64,000 nucleotides of DNA from Elusimicrobiota bacterium (GTDB lineage Bacteria > Elusimicrobiota > Elusimicrobia > UBA1565 > JACRDR01), in assembly GCA_016194745.1 (NCBI GenBank), contig JACQBA010000010.1, positions 62,001 to 126,000 on the forward strand. The letters run 5' to 3'. Below are positions 21,997 through 30,825 of the stretch, piece after piece. The notes beneath the pieces were generated by a model that did not search any database, had not been told where the DNA came from, and saw only the letters and a program-made list of their open reading frames with translations. The number at the start of each line of letters is the position of its first letter. Positions within the stretch are counted from its first letter, which is position 1. A program made the translations under genes and the position numbers.

Positions 21997-23085
21997 CTAG
22001 GAGAACGAATCGCCCGTCTTTCGATGGAGAAAGAGCGCCGCCGAGCCGAAGATAAGGTTGGCCGCCCACGCGGAAATCGCGGGATGGAGGATCCCCGAGC
22101 TCCCGACGGCCTGACCGAGCTCGGTGACCCAAAGGTAGGCGAAGCTCACCGCCAGCGCCAGGGCGAAACTGATCGCCTTGCGGGAGCGCCCCAACTTCAA
22201 TGCGATCGGGATCCCGAGGGCGCAAAGGATGATGTTGGCGACGGGGAAGGCGAGCTTGGAGTGCAGCGCCGCGCGCGCGGACCGGATGGAGCCGCCCTGG
22301 TGGCGTATCTGCCGGAGGTACTGCAGCGTCTCGCGGATGCTCATCTCATCGGCGCTCTTGCGCTGCGGCGCCAGTTCGCGCGGCGGGACGTCGAGGTCCG
22401 TGACGAGGCGGTCGAAGGACGCCTCGGTCGTCGCGCGCCCCTTCCAGACCCGGCGATCCGCCCCGTGCTCGAACACCCAGCGGCGAATGGAGTCGTCCCA
22501 CACCCCCCGCTCGGCCGCGATCTGGCGGACCACGCTGCCCTTCTCGTAGTAATCCATGACCGGAGCCTCGATGAGCCCCTTGCCGACCCAGAAGATGCGC
22601 GTCGTCACGAACTGCCCCGGACGCCCGATGAGAATCGCGTCGTTGTGCTGGTCGTACTCCCACTCCGGATTGATCTTGTCCCGCATCAGCCGCTGCGCGT
22701 GCGCGAAGCAGACGGGCAGGACCGTTTCCTGCGCGGCGAAGCTGAGGAGGGTCACGACCGCCGCCATCGCGAGGATCGGCCTAAAGAACGCGCGCGTCTC
22801 GAAGCCCGACGCCTGGACCGCGATCCACTCCCCGGTCTGCACGAAGCCCGTCACCGCGAACAGCGTCGCGAGGAGCGTCGCCATCGGGATGACGCGGATC
22901 GTCCAATACGGGACCTCGAGCCAGAGATACTGCAGGATGATCCAGAGGTTCGCCGGGCTTCTCAAAAGCCGCGGCATCTTGTCGAAGATGTCGACGAGGA
23001 AGATCAGCGCCGCGAACAGCCCGAGGCCGAACAGGAAGGGCTTCAGGAACCGCATCGCCATGTAGCGGTCGAAGATCTTGAGCAT
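21997..23085 (-). CDS. lptG: LPS export ABC permease LptG
   Basis: 362 residues of the YjgP/YjgQ (LptF/LptG) family. The N-terminal half has three helices starting at FLKPFLFGLGLFAALIFLVDIFD, a beta-jellyroll periplasmic domain spans about 130-270, and three more helices follow with the SKLAFPVANIILCALGIPIALK coupling segment. LptB2FG extracts LPS from the inner membrane and passes it to LptC/A. It starts 4 nt after the lptF stop. LptG versus LptF is assigned by gene order; the two are of similar length. A dedicated lptB or lptA is not in the window. Confidence 0.9.
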   Translation of the reverse strand: MLKIFDRYMAMRFLKPFLFGLGLFAALIFLVDIFDKMPRLLRSPANLWIILQYLWLEVPYWTIRVIPMATLLATLFAVTGFVQTGEWIAVQASGFETRAFFRPILAMAAVVTLLSFAAQETVLPVCFAHAQRLMRDKINPEWEYDQHNDAILIGRPGQFVTTRIFWVGKGLIEAPVMDYYEKGSVVRQIAAERGVWDDSIRRWVFEHGADRRVWKGRATTEASFDRLVTDLDVPPRELAPQRKSADEMSIRETLQYLRQIRHQGGSIRSARAALHSKLAFPVANIILCALGIPIALKLGRSRKAISFALALAVSFAYLWVTELGQAVGSSGILHPAISAWAANLIFGSAALFLHRKTGDSFS

Positions 23086-23089
23086 GTCG

Positions 23090-24178
23090 TTAGACGCGGA
23101 GGTAGCGCCTCCACAGGTACGCCGCGGCGCACAAGCCGGCGGCGACGGGCAGCCACGGCGCGATCAGCGACAGGGACAAGTGGCGGCGTCCGAGGCCGAT
23201 GCCCACGGCCATGAGGCCGTAATACACCAGCAGCACGCCCAGGCTCAGCGCGAACCCGCGCGCCCGCGCGTGCTTCTCGAGGATGAGGCCGAGCGGGCAG
23301 ACGAGCCAGAAGAAAACGAACGGCGTGAGCGCGCCCGCCGCCCGGACCGCGATCTCCGTCAAGTATTCCGACCGGTGCGACGCCGCCGTCTTCTCGTCTC
23401 GCGACCGTTCGAGAAGGCGCAGCGAGTTCATCTCCTGGATGTCCAAGGGCCGGTTCGGATACACGTACTGCGTGAGCGGCACCATCATGCGGAACTCGTC
23501 GAAGGTGGCCGACAGCAGCTTGGTGGGATCGGTCTGGGGAAAATAGAGCGAGCCCCGCTTGAGCGCGAGCCGGAAGCCCGCGCCCTTCTCGAGGCGCACG
23601 GAACCCTCCGGGGCCTCGATCCGGATGCCCTTGCGCTCCCCCCGCCGCCGCACGAGGTAAACGTCCTCCAGTCGCCCCGATTCCTCGTCGACGCGCTTGG
23701 GGTATAGGCTCCAGTCCCCGAGCGCGGCGAAGGCCCCCGGCTCGATGTCGAGGCGCGAGAGCTGCGACAGCGCCCCGTCGAGGGACTTCCGGAAAGAGTG
23801 ATAGCCCTCCGGGCCGGCCTTATGGTTGAGATAGAAGAGCAGAAGGCTCAGGCCGACGGCCAGGTAAAAAAACGGCTGCAGGACCTCGCGGAAGGAGAAG
23901 CCGGATGCGCGCAGCGCCATGACCTCTCCGCTCTCCGACAGCGCCCCCAACGTCAGCAGGAGCGCGACGAGGAACGCGATCGGCACGGCCATGCTCAGGA
24001 TGTTCGGCAACAGCCTCGCGAAGCACGCGAGGATCCACAGCGGGGAGATGCCTTTGGCGACCGCGAGATTGAACAGGCGGATGAACTCCTTCATCACCAT
24101 CACGCCCGCGCAAACGGCGATGCACAGTCCGAAGGCAGGCAGATAGAGGCGGTAGAGGTATTTCGGCAGGATCGGCAC
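23090..24178 (-). CDS. lptF: LPS export ABC permease LptF
   Basis: 362 residues from a GTG. The topology matches LptF/G: helices near residues 10-30, 50-75 and 100-120, with ALSESGEVMALRASGFSFREVLQPF in the coupling helix region. A periplasmic jellyroll of about 130 residues follows, then three C-terminal helices beginning ALTPFVFFWLVCPLGLILEK. It pairs with the next gene to form the LptFG permease. The GTG lies 6 nt after a -10 element, so the transcript should be leaderless. The gene diverges from sprA. Confidence 0.9.
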   Translation of the reverse strand: MPILPKYLYRLYLPAFGLCIAVCAGVMVMKEFIRLFNLAVAKGISPLWILACFARLLPNILSMAVPIAFLVALLLTLGALSESGEVMALRASGFSFREVLQPFFYLAVGLSLLLFYLNHKAGPEGYHSFRKSLDGALSQLSRLDIEPGAFAALGDWSLYPKRVDEESGRLEDVYLVRRRGERKGIRIEAPEGSVRLEKGAGFRLALKRGSLYFPQTDPTKLLSATFDEFRMMVPLTQYVYPNRPLDIQEMNSLRLLERSRDEKTAASHRSEYLTEIAVRAAGALTPFVFFWLVCPLGLILEKHARARGFALSLGVLLVYYGLMAVGIGLGRRHLSLSLIAPWLPVAAGLCAAAYLWRRYLRV

Positions 24179-24184
24179 GACGTC

Positions 24185-24213
24185 ATTATCCCAAATCCGG
24201 GACGCCGCCCCAA
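24185..24213 (-). promoter_or_regulatory. Promoter of lptF (leaderless)
   Basis: TTGGGG, 17-nt spacer, GATAAT on the minus strand. The -10 ends 6 nt before the lptF GTG at 24178, placing the expected transcript start on or beside the start codon. Confidence 0.65.
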
Positions 24214-24252
24214 GGCGGGAAAAAGCCGATATTTCGCGAAATTGAGCCGTGC

Positions 24253-24281
24253 TTGACAGCTATATATACCCCTGTTATATA
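24253..24281 (+). promoter_or_regulatory. Consensus promoter of the SprA-like gene
   Basis: TTGACA, 17-nt spacer, TATATA: the strongest sigma-70-type promoter in the window. The expected start near 24288 gives about 17 nt of leader before the ATG at 24305. A small acggt/accgt hairpin lies within the first codons (about 24328-24343). Confidence 0.8.
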
Positions 24282-24304
24282 GTGACCGTTCGCGCACGCG
24301 TTCG

Positions 24305-27300
24305 ATGTCCTGGGGCGCAAGCGCGACGCCGAGTACGCACGGTATCGACACCGTAGAACCACGCATCCTCTTGGCGAAACGATCCACTAGAGCGGGCCTG
24401 TCGGCCCTGTTGTTCGCGGCGCTATTATGCGCGCCCGCGCGCGAAGGAGCGCGCGCGCAGTTCACGTTCCCCTACGATCCCGATTTCCCGACGGAGCCGA
24501 AGAAGAAGACCGAGGAGCCGGCCAAGACCGACCTCCCCGTCAAGCCGCTCGAGCCCGGCGCGACGACCGGCGAGCCCAAGCCGCTTCCGGAGGGCCAGCA
24601 GCCCGTCATCCTCCTCCCCCCGTCGGCGGGGCGCTTCCAGCTCCAGGACCGCGTCGAAGCGGACCGCTTCCTGTACCGCCCGCCGGAGAAGCCGTCGACG
24701 GACCTCCACGAGTTCCTGAAGGACTTCCGTCCCTTCACGCTCAACAACTCCCGCTGGAACAAGATGCGCTCGGACCTCGAGAGGGGCGTGCTGCCGACCG
24801 AGGAGATCCTCACGCCGATCGAGCCGATCCCGGTCGAGGAACTCATCGCCTCCACTGAGACGCCCAAGCCGGCGCCGCCCGAGGTCGAGCTTCCGGGTTA
24901 CGGCACGAGCCTGTCCGTCACCGGCCGCAAGGTGATCGGCTTCAACTACAGCCAAAAGAGCTTCTTCCGGGACCAGAAGACGACGGGCCGGCCGAAGAGC
25001 ACCAACCTCATCGACATCAGCCAGCAGCTGCAATTGCGCATGCAGGGCAAGGTCGGCCCGAAGATCACGGTCAACGTCGACTACGACGACACCAAGACGA
25101 ACAAGCAGGACATCTCGGTCGTCTATACCGGCGACCCGAACGAAGTCGTGCAGAACGCCTCCTTCGGCGACATCGATCTATCCCTCCCGTCGACGGAGTT
25201 CGTCAGCTACAACAAGCAGCTCTTCGGCATCCGAGCGGACATCAAGTACAAGGGCTTCAACGCCTCGTTCATCGGCAGCCGGACGAAGGGTACGACGAAG
25301 GCGAAGCAGTTCATCGGCAACACCCAGTTCGCCTCCGCGGACATCCCCGATGTCGCCTACGTCCGCCGCCAGTACTACGACCTCTCCTTCGGCAACGCGG
25401 CGCGCCTGCCGATCAAGCCGGGCAGCGAGCGCCTCTTCCTAGCCCAGCAGAACCCGCAGGCGGTGAACGCGAACTCCTTCACCACCACGGCGGACGACCT
25501 CGCGGTGCAGACGTCGAGCTTCACCGGCATCTTCAACCAGCTCCTCGCCGGCCAGGATTACACCGTGGACTACGTCAAAGGCATCGTGACGTTCCGAACG
25601 CCGCTGCAGCCCCAGTTCGTGGTGGCCGTGGACTACATCGACGCGACGAACAGCCACATCGTAAACCAGACGACCTCGAGCTTCACGGGCGGCACGGGCA
25701 ACTTCAAGCTGATCAAGACGAGCGCGGACCTCGCGATCAGCCAGTCGACGACCACCGCGGCGACGGAGGTCGGCTTCAACCGGGAGCTCAAGACCGTCTA
25801 CAACGTCGGCGCGACGCAGATCGTGCGCGACGACGGGCGCGGCAACTTCATCCTGCGCATCATCGACCCCCAGACGCGCGCCGAGGTCGGCAACACGCTC
25901 AATCCGGTCCAGCGCTATCCCGACACGATCAACGTCGACTTCGAGAACGGCCTGTTCCGGCTGCTGCAGCCCTTCGGCACGAGCGTGTCGAGTTCCACGC
26001 CCGACCCGGACATCTACGCCCCGACCCCGATCTCGAGGCGCCTCCTCCACGTCGAATACAAGTTCCGCTTGAAGACCTTTTTCCTCGAGCCGAACCTGGT
26101 GCTCCAGTCCGAGACCGTGCTCGTCGACGGCATCAAGCTGGTCCGCAACGTCGACTACTTCATCGACTACGACTCGGGCTTCATAACCTTCTTCAACCCG
26201 GACCGCATCGGCACCCACTCCGAGGTCAACATGATCTACGAGGTCGCTCCCTTCGCGGGAGTCACCTCCGAGAGCATCCTCGGCACGCGCGTCTCGCACT
26301 CCTGGAAGAAGTTCTCCATCGGCTCGACCTTGCTCTACGAGGCGGGCACGAAGTCGCCGACGACGCCCACGGTCGACCAGCTGGCCAAAAGCCTGCTCGT
26401 CTACGACTTCGACAGCCAGTTGCGCGACATCAGCATCGGCAAGTCCTTCAAGATCAAGCTGCTCGGCGGCGAGTTCGCCCAGAGCCACCAGGATCCCAAC
26501 CTGAACGGCCGCGCGCTCATCGACAACATGGAGGGCATCAAGCAGGAGGTCCAAGCGGGCCTTCTCGCCTCGCAGTGGCAGATCGCGGCGAACCCCCAGT
26601 CGACCTCGCCGGACCCTCAGTCCCTCTCGATCGGGAACGCCGATATCCCGACGTTGGCGATCAATCCGCACGCCCAGGCCCGCGCGAACGACACCCAGAA
26701 GGTCCTGACCATGACGTACAACTTCGGGGTGAACGGCACGACCGAGACGTCGATGGCCTACACGTTCTCCCCCACCGGCTTCGACTTCTCCCAGAAGTCC
26801 ATCCTCGAAGTCACCATGTTCGGCGACGGCTCCGGGAACCAAATCAACTTCACGCTGGGCCAGCTCAACGAGGACGTCGACGGCAACGGCGGCATGACGC
26901 TCAACTGCGCCGACGGCCGGACGCTCTTCAACGCCCCGAAGACCGAGGACCTCAACTGCGACGGCATTCTGCAGCCCTCGGAGGACGTCGGCTGGCTGTA
27001 CTCGCCCGCGGGCAAGAACTTCGCGCGCATCGGGGCGGGCAACGGCCGCCTCGACAACATCGACTACAACCAGAACAACCGGCTGGATCCGGCCAACCTC
27101 AACGCCGGGGACAACTTCGGCTACAACTTCTCCACCGGCACCGCCAACAACCAGCTCTTCGACGCCTCGACCGGCTCGACCTTCACCGCGGTCAACTTCG
27201 CCGGCTGGCACGAGTTCCAGATCCCCCTCAACATCTCGACCGCGACGGCGTCCCGCTGGACGAACATCGTCTCCGTGCGCGTGTCCGTCCGCCAGACCGT

Positions 27301-29947
27301 CGGACCCGCGAGCGGCACCCTCATGTTCGCCAAGATCGCCGCCGCCGGCAATTCCTGGCTGGCCGGCCAGTCCGGCGATCCGAAGGACGGCTCGGGGCCC
27401 AAGGCGTTCGAGAAGGTGACGGTCAACGCCGTCAACAACGTGGACAACCCCACCTACATCCCGATCTTCAACGCGGCCGGCGAGGCCCAGACCGTCTACA
27501 ACGACCTCTACGGCAGCGTCGGCCAGCAGCAGCAGCAAAGCAACTCGAAGAACCTCTCGGAGCAGGCACTCCAGATCAACTGGGAGGGCCTCACGGCGGG
27601 CACCACGATCTACACCAAGCGCCAGTTCCTCAAGCCCCTCGACATCAGCCAGCACAAGCGCTTCAACTTCCTGGTCTACGGCAACGCCGACGCGAACCAC
27701 GTCAGCAACTCCACCGACACGGTGTTCTTCCTGAGGGCGGGATCGGACCAGAGCTATTTCGAGATGGACATCCCTCTCAATTTCACCGGCTGGCGTCTGT
27801 TCATCGCGGAGCAGTTCGACCCGGGCGGAGGCCAGATCCCGAACTCCTGGAAGCTCGTGCAGGGCGTGCCGGGCACCGTCGTATTCTCGACGGGCTCGCC
27901 CACGCTCCAGCAGATCCCGCAACTCGTCGCGGGCGTCTACGCCAAGGGCGGCACGGTCGCGCCGCAGGAGGCGGTGTGGCTCAACGAGATCTACCTCTCC
28001 GACCCGCTGACGCGCAGCGGCTTCGCCGAGAAGATCCAAGCGGACTTCGAGGTCCTGCGCTGGGCGACGTTCGGCATGAAGTTCCGCTTCGTCGACCGGA
28101 ACTACCAGACGCCCACGACGACCGTGTCCAACCAGGACAACCGCCAGGACACGGCCTACTTGAACCTCACGCGCCTGCAGTTCTTCCCGATGGCGTTCAA
28201 CATCTCGCGCATCATCACCGATACGCCGAACACCAACGCGGTCGGCAACAACGCCAACGTCGTCAACCTCCTGCAGACGGGGAAGGTGACCAACTGGAAC
28301 GGCAGCGCCTCCGGGAACTTCGCCTACGGCGCCTACCCGCGCGTGCAGCTCGGCTACGTCCGCGCCCGTACGGAATACCAGCTGCTCACCCGGCTCGACG
28401 ACCGCAACACGTACAACACGGCCATGACGTACGCGATACCGCTCAACTACCGCATGGTGCCCAAGACGGTCGACATCTCGGGCAGCTACAGCAAGTACTC
28501 CGTCTCCTTTGAATCCCTCGCGAGCCGCCAAACGCCGGGCAACTTCAACACGGACGAGCTCACGAAGACGGTGTCGCTCCGGACGACCTTCGTGCCGTGG
28601 ACGGGCTCCTCCTTCAATCCGAACTACAGCCTATCGACCGTCGACGAAAAGCGCAGCGACTTCACGAGCGGCGCCGAGATCAACTCGCGCTATCCGAAGT
28701 CCCAGAACCAGACGATCGGCTTCTCCTCCAACTTCCGCCTGAGGAGCTGGCTCAACCCGGCAGTCAGCTACACCGACACCAACATCGAAAACAACATCTT
28801 GAACGTCTCGACGTTCGTCGTCCGGGGCTCCACCTACGTCTTCAATGTCGGCGACATCAAGACGGTCAACCGCTCCGCCAACGGCTCGATCACGCTGCCG
28901 ATCAGCATCGCCGACATCGTTAAGGGCACGAAGCTCTTCCGGTCGTTCTCGCTCGCCAACAGCTACCAGCTCCAGGACGGCGACACCTGGAACAACGTCG
29001 AGAAGGAACTCGGCACGAAGATGGCGCTGTGGCTGAGGACGCCCCTGCGCACCTCGGGACCGGCGGCCCAGCTGGTCAACCAGACGCTGCGAGACACCTA
29101 CAGTTCGACGCAGCGCTGGTCCCCGATCGAAGCCTACGCTCTGACGGGACGCAAGTCGGCGTTCAAGACGCTGTCCTTGTCGAACAACTACGTCCAGAGC
29201 ATCCAGCGGACGAACACGACCGGCACGCTCTCCAAGACGATCTCGACGACGCTGCCCGACCTCGTCGCGTCGCTCGGACAAGTGGAGAAGCTCGTCTGGG
29301 CGGACAGATGGATGAGCAACGGGCAGGTCAACCTCAAGTACGCCGCCCACCAGACGAAGACGGTCGGCGTGAGCCTCAATACCGACGACGCGATCGGAAC
29401 GGACATCCGCGCCATGATCAAGAAGAAGTTCGACACCGCGATCAGCTACAACGTGCGGAACTCCGCGCAGCGCGACCTCAACCTGGACGTGCTCGTCCAG
29501 ACGTCGAACCACCAGGACGCGACCGTGCAGACGACGTTCGACATCAGGAAGTTCCGCTTCACGCCGAAGGTCGACTACGCCAACGATCTCGCCAAGCAGG
29601 GCACCGGGGTCGTGACGCAGAACCTGACGGTCGTGACCCCGTCCCTCCTCGCGCGCGCGGACCTGGCCCTGCCGCGGGGCCTCCTCCTTCCCTTCTCGAA
29701 GACGCCCATCCTCTTCTCGAACCGCATCATCTGGACGAATACCGTGTCCATGGCGTTCCGCTCGTCGCCGGTCACGGTGGCGGACAACTCTAAGCTGCTC
29801 TCCTTCAACACGAGCGGCGACTACGAGCTCGCGAAAAATCTGCGCATGACCCTCAACGGCGCGTTCTCGCGCATGTGGCACAATTTCCTGAAGGAAGAGG
29901 AGTTCATGTCGTACCAGTTCGGCACGACGCTGACCTTCCAGTTTTAG
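24305..29947 (+). CDS. sprA: SprA-family giant outer-membrane protein
   Basis: 1880 residues (Bacteroidota SprA is usually longer, about 2,400). SprA forms the type 9 secretion translocon in Flavobacterium. After a signal peptide (LSALLFAALLCAPAREGARA) and Pro-rich region, the SprA N-terminal motifs appear: GYGTSLSVTGRKVIGFNYSQ near residue 198, VNVDYDDTKTNKQDISVVY near 257, then ASFGDIDLSLPSTEFVSYNKQ. A central Ca-binding-like stretch (about 855-930; DVDGNG, EDLNCDGILQPSED, DYNQNNRLD) matches the EDxNxDxxL region of SprA. The C-terminus is a beta-rich barrel ending in Phe (TTLTFQF), as in outer-membrane proteins. ATG 24305 follows the promoter closely; a TTG at 24371 would give a more usual signal-peptide length. 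No other T9SS gene is nearby. Confidence 0.85.
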   Translation: MSWGASATPSTHGIDTVEPRILLAKRSTRAGLSALLFAALLCAPAREGARAQFTFPYDPDFPTEPKKKTEEPAKTDLPVKPLEPGATTGEPKPLPEGQQPVILLPPSAGRFQLQDRVEADRFLYRPPEKPSTDLHEFLKDFRPFTLNNSRWNKMRSDLERGVLPTEEILTPIEPIPVEELIASTETPKPAPPEVELPGYGTSLSVTGRKVIGFNYSQKSFFRDQKTTGRPKSTNLIDISQQLQLRMQGKVGPKITVNVDYDDTKTNKQDISVVYTGDPNEVVQNASFGDIDLSLPSTEFVSYNKQLFGIRADIKYKGFNASFIGSRTKGTTKAKQFIGNTQFASADIPDVAYVRRQYYDLSFGNAARLPIKPGSERLFLAQQNPQAVNANSFTTTADDLAVQTSSFTGIFNQLLAGQDYTVDYVKGIVTFRTPLQPQFVVAVDYIDATNSHIVNQTTSSFTGGTGNFKLIKTSADLAISQSTTTAATEVGFNRELKTVYNVGATQIVRDDGRGNFILRIIDPQTRAEVGNTLNPVQRYPDTINVDFENGLFRLLQPFGTSVSSSTPDPDIYAPTPISRRLLHVEYKFRLKTFFLEPNLVLQSETVLVDGIKLVRNVDYFIDYDSGFITFFNPDRIGTHSEVNMIYEVAPFAGVTSESILGTRVSHSWKKFSIGSTLLYEAGTKSPTTPTVDQLAKSLLVYDFDSQLRDISIGKSFKIKLLGGEFAQSHQDPNLNGRALIDNMEGIKQEVQAGLLASQWQIAANPQSTSPDPQSLSIGNADIPTLAINPHAQARANDTQKVLTMTYNFGVNGTTETSMAYTFSPTGFDFSQKSILEVTMFGDGSGNQINFTLGQLNEDVDGNGGMTLNCADGRTLFNAPKTEDLNCDGILQPSEDVGWLYSPAGKNFARIGAGNGRLDNIDYNQNNRLDPANLNAGDNFGYNFSTGTANNQLFDASTGSTFTAVNFAGWHEFQIPLNISTATASRWTNIVSVRVSVRQTVGPASGTLMFAKIAAAGNSWLAGQSGDPKDGSGPKAFEKVTVNAVNNVDNPTYIPIFNAAGEAQTVYNDLYGSVGQQQQQSNSKNLSEQALQINWEGLTAGTTIYTKRQFLKPLDISQHKRFNFLVYGNADANHVSNSTDTVFFLRAGSDQSYFEMDIPLNFTGWRLFIAEQFDPGGGQIPNSWKLVQGVPGTVVFSTGSPTLQQIPQLVAGVYAKGGTVAPQEAVWLNEIYLSDPLTRSGFAEKIQADFEVLRWATFGMKFRFVDRNYQTPTTTVSNQDNRQDTAYLNLTRLQFFPMAFNISRIITDTPNTNAVGNNANVVNLLQTGKVTNWNGSASGNFAYGAYPRVQLGYVRARTEYQLLTRLDDRNTYNTAMTYAIPLNYRMVPKTVDISGSYSKYSVSFESLASRQTPGNFNTDELTKTVSLRTTFVPWTGSSFNPNYSLSTVDEKRSDFTSGAEINSRYPKSQNQTIGFSSNFRLRSWLNPAVSYTDTNIENNILNVSTFVVRGSTYVFNVGDIKTVNRSANGSITLPISIADIVKGTKLFRSFSLANSYQLQDGDTWNNVEKELGTKMALWLRTPLRTSGPAAQLVNQTLRDTYSSTQRWSPIEAYALTGRKSAFKTLSLSNNYVQSIQRTNTTGTLSKTISTTLPDLVASLGQVEKLVWADRWMSNGQVNLKYAAHQTKTVGVSLNTDDAIGTDIRAMIKKKFDTAISYNVRNSAQRDLNLDVLVQTSNHQDATVQTTFDIRKFRFTPKVDYANDLAKQGTGVVTQNLTVVTPSLLARADLALPRGLLLPFSKTPILFSNRIIWTNTVSMAFRSSPVTVADNSKLLSFNTSGDYELAKNLRMTLNGAFSRMWHNFLKEEEFMSYQFGTTLTFQF

Positions 29948-30148
29948 GCGGCCGCCAGAGGTAGGCGCCGCTCCTGCCTTCGATCGCGCCCGACGGCCTG
30001 CGCTTTCCGGCCCAGGAAAAGCACCCGCCGCGGCCCGGAGGCTTCACGGCCTTGCGGATCCCCATAGCTGGTAATACGAGCGACCCCCGCTCGGAGTTCC
30101 CTTCATAAAGGAGGGAACCAACCGGCGGGCTGGATCGTATATTAGTCC
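29948..30148. other. Structured intergenic region, candidate ncRNA or 3' element
   Basis: The largest gap (201 bp), between sprA and comF. Several hairpins are visible: GGCGGCCGCC palindrome (29948-29957), GCTTTCC/GGAAAAGC-type pairing near 30001-30022, cgagcg-acccc-cgctcg (about 30077-30093), and gttccct/agggaac (about 30096-30118). A 90-codon frame runs through it on the minus strand but looks non-coding. I cannot match it to a riboswitch or housekeeping RNA. It may be a 3' UTR of sprA or an independent small RNA. Confidence 0.4.
30138..30143 (+). promoter_or_regulatory. -10 element of comF (leaderless)
   Basis: TATATT ends 5 nt before the comF ATG at 30149. No clear -35 is visible. The local sequence is near-palindromic (TATATTA), so it could also fire leftward. 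Confidence 0.45.
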
Positions 30149-30811
30149 ATGGCGACGCTCTCGTCGTGGACGTCACGCCTTCTGGACCTTCTCCTGCCCC
30201 GCCTATGCGGCGGCTGCCGGAGGGAGTTGGCGCATGACCGGCCAGATCCCCTATGCGGAGAGTGCCTGCGCCGTCTGCGTCCCGCGGCGGCGCCGCTGCG
30301 GCGGTGCGGCAATCTGCCCGTCTGGGGCGTCTACGTCTACGAACCGCCCCTGTCGGAGCTCATACACGCCTTCAAATACGACGGGCGGCAGGGCATCGGC
30401 GGGACGCTCGGCGCGTGGATGGCGGGTTTCATGCCGCTCTTGGGCCTCGAGACGATGGACGCGGTGGTGCCCGTCCCTCTGCACCCGGCTCGCCTGCAGG
30501 AGCGCGGCTTCAATCAATCGGCGATCCTCGCCTCGGCCGTCGCGGCCTCGGCCGGCGTCCCGATGCTGGACCTGCTGGAGCGCCACCGGCGGACCAAGCC
30601 CCAGTGGCGGCTGGGCAGGCAAGAGCGTGCCGACAACGTACGCGGGGCGTTCCGTCCGGCTCTCCGCGCGGGCGCGGGCGACGCCCGCGGCCTGCGTCTG
30701 ACCCTCGTCGACGACGTCTGCACGACGGGCGGGACGCTGGTCGAGTGCGCCGAGGCGCTGCGGTCCGCGGGAGCCGCGTCCGTGCAGGGCTTCGTCCTGG
30801 CGCTGGACTAG
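30149..30811 (+). CDS. comF: ComF family phosphoribosyltransferase-like protein
   Basis: 220 residues. The N-terminus has a zinc-finger-type double CxxC (LCGGCRRE and LCGECLRR). The PRTase fold follows, with VVPVPLHPARLQERGFNQS near residue 105 and the PRPP-binding loop TLVDDVCTTGGTL near residue 190. ComF proteins are needed for DNA uptake in naturally transformable bacteria, acting in the cytoplasm beside PriA/ComFA. The protein is full length for the family. It stands alone here, with no other competence gene adjacent, and converges with the kinase gene downstream. Confidence 0.92.
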   Translation: MATLSSWTSRLLDLLLPRLCGGCRRELAHDRPDPLCGECLRRLRPAAAPLRRCGNLPVWGVYVYEPPLSELIHAFKYDGRQGIGGTLGAWMAGFMPLLGLETMDAVVPVPLHPARLQERGFNQSAILASAVAASAGVPMLDLLERHRRTKPQWRLGRQERADNVRGAFRPALRAGAGDARGLRLTLVDDVCTTGGTLVECAEALRSAGAASVQGFVLALD

Positions 30812-30825
30812 AGGTTAGAGGCGGA

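Noticed and set aside
24281..24400. Possible tmRNA or tRNA start near the SprA promoter (ggggcgcaag, gttcgatgtcc)
   Set aside because: No acceptor-stem pairing, no TPsiC arm and no CCA end. The sequence is within the start of the SprA-like frame.
25439..28531. A 1030-codon minus-strand frame inside the SprA-like gene
   Set aside because: Same artefact of GC-rich third positions. No domain motif, no promoter, and the plus frame has clear SprA motifs.
29948..30148. Possible c-di-AMP (ydaO) or c-di-GMP riboswitch
   Set aside because: A GAGCGGGGG string on the minus strand recalls ydaO, but the other conserved blocks are missing and the downstream gene on that strand is absent.
29904..30176. 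A 90-codon minus-strand frame across the sprA-comF gap
   Set aside because: It spans hairpins, has no Shine-Dalgarno or supporting promoter position, and overlaps the ends of both real genes.
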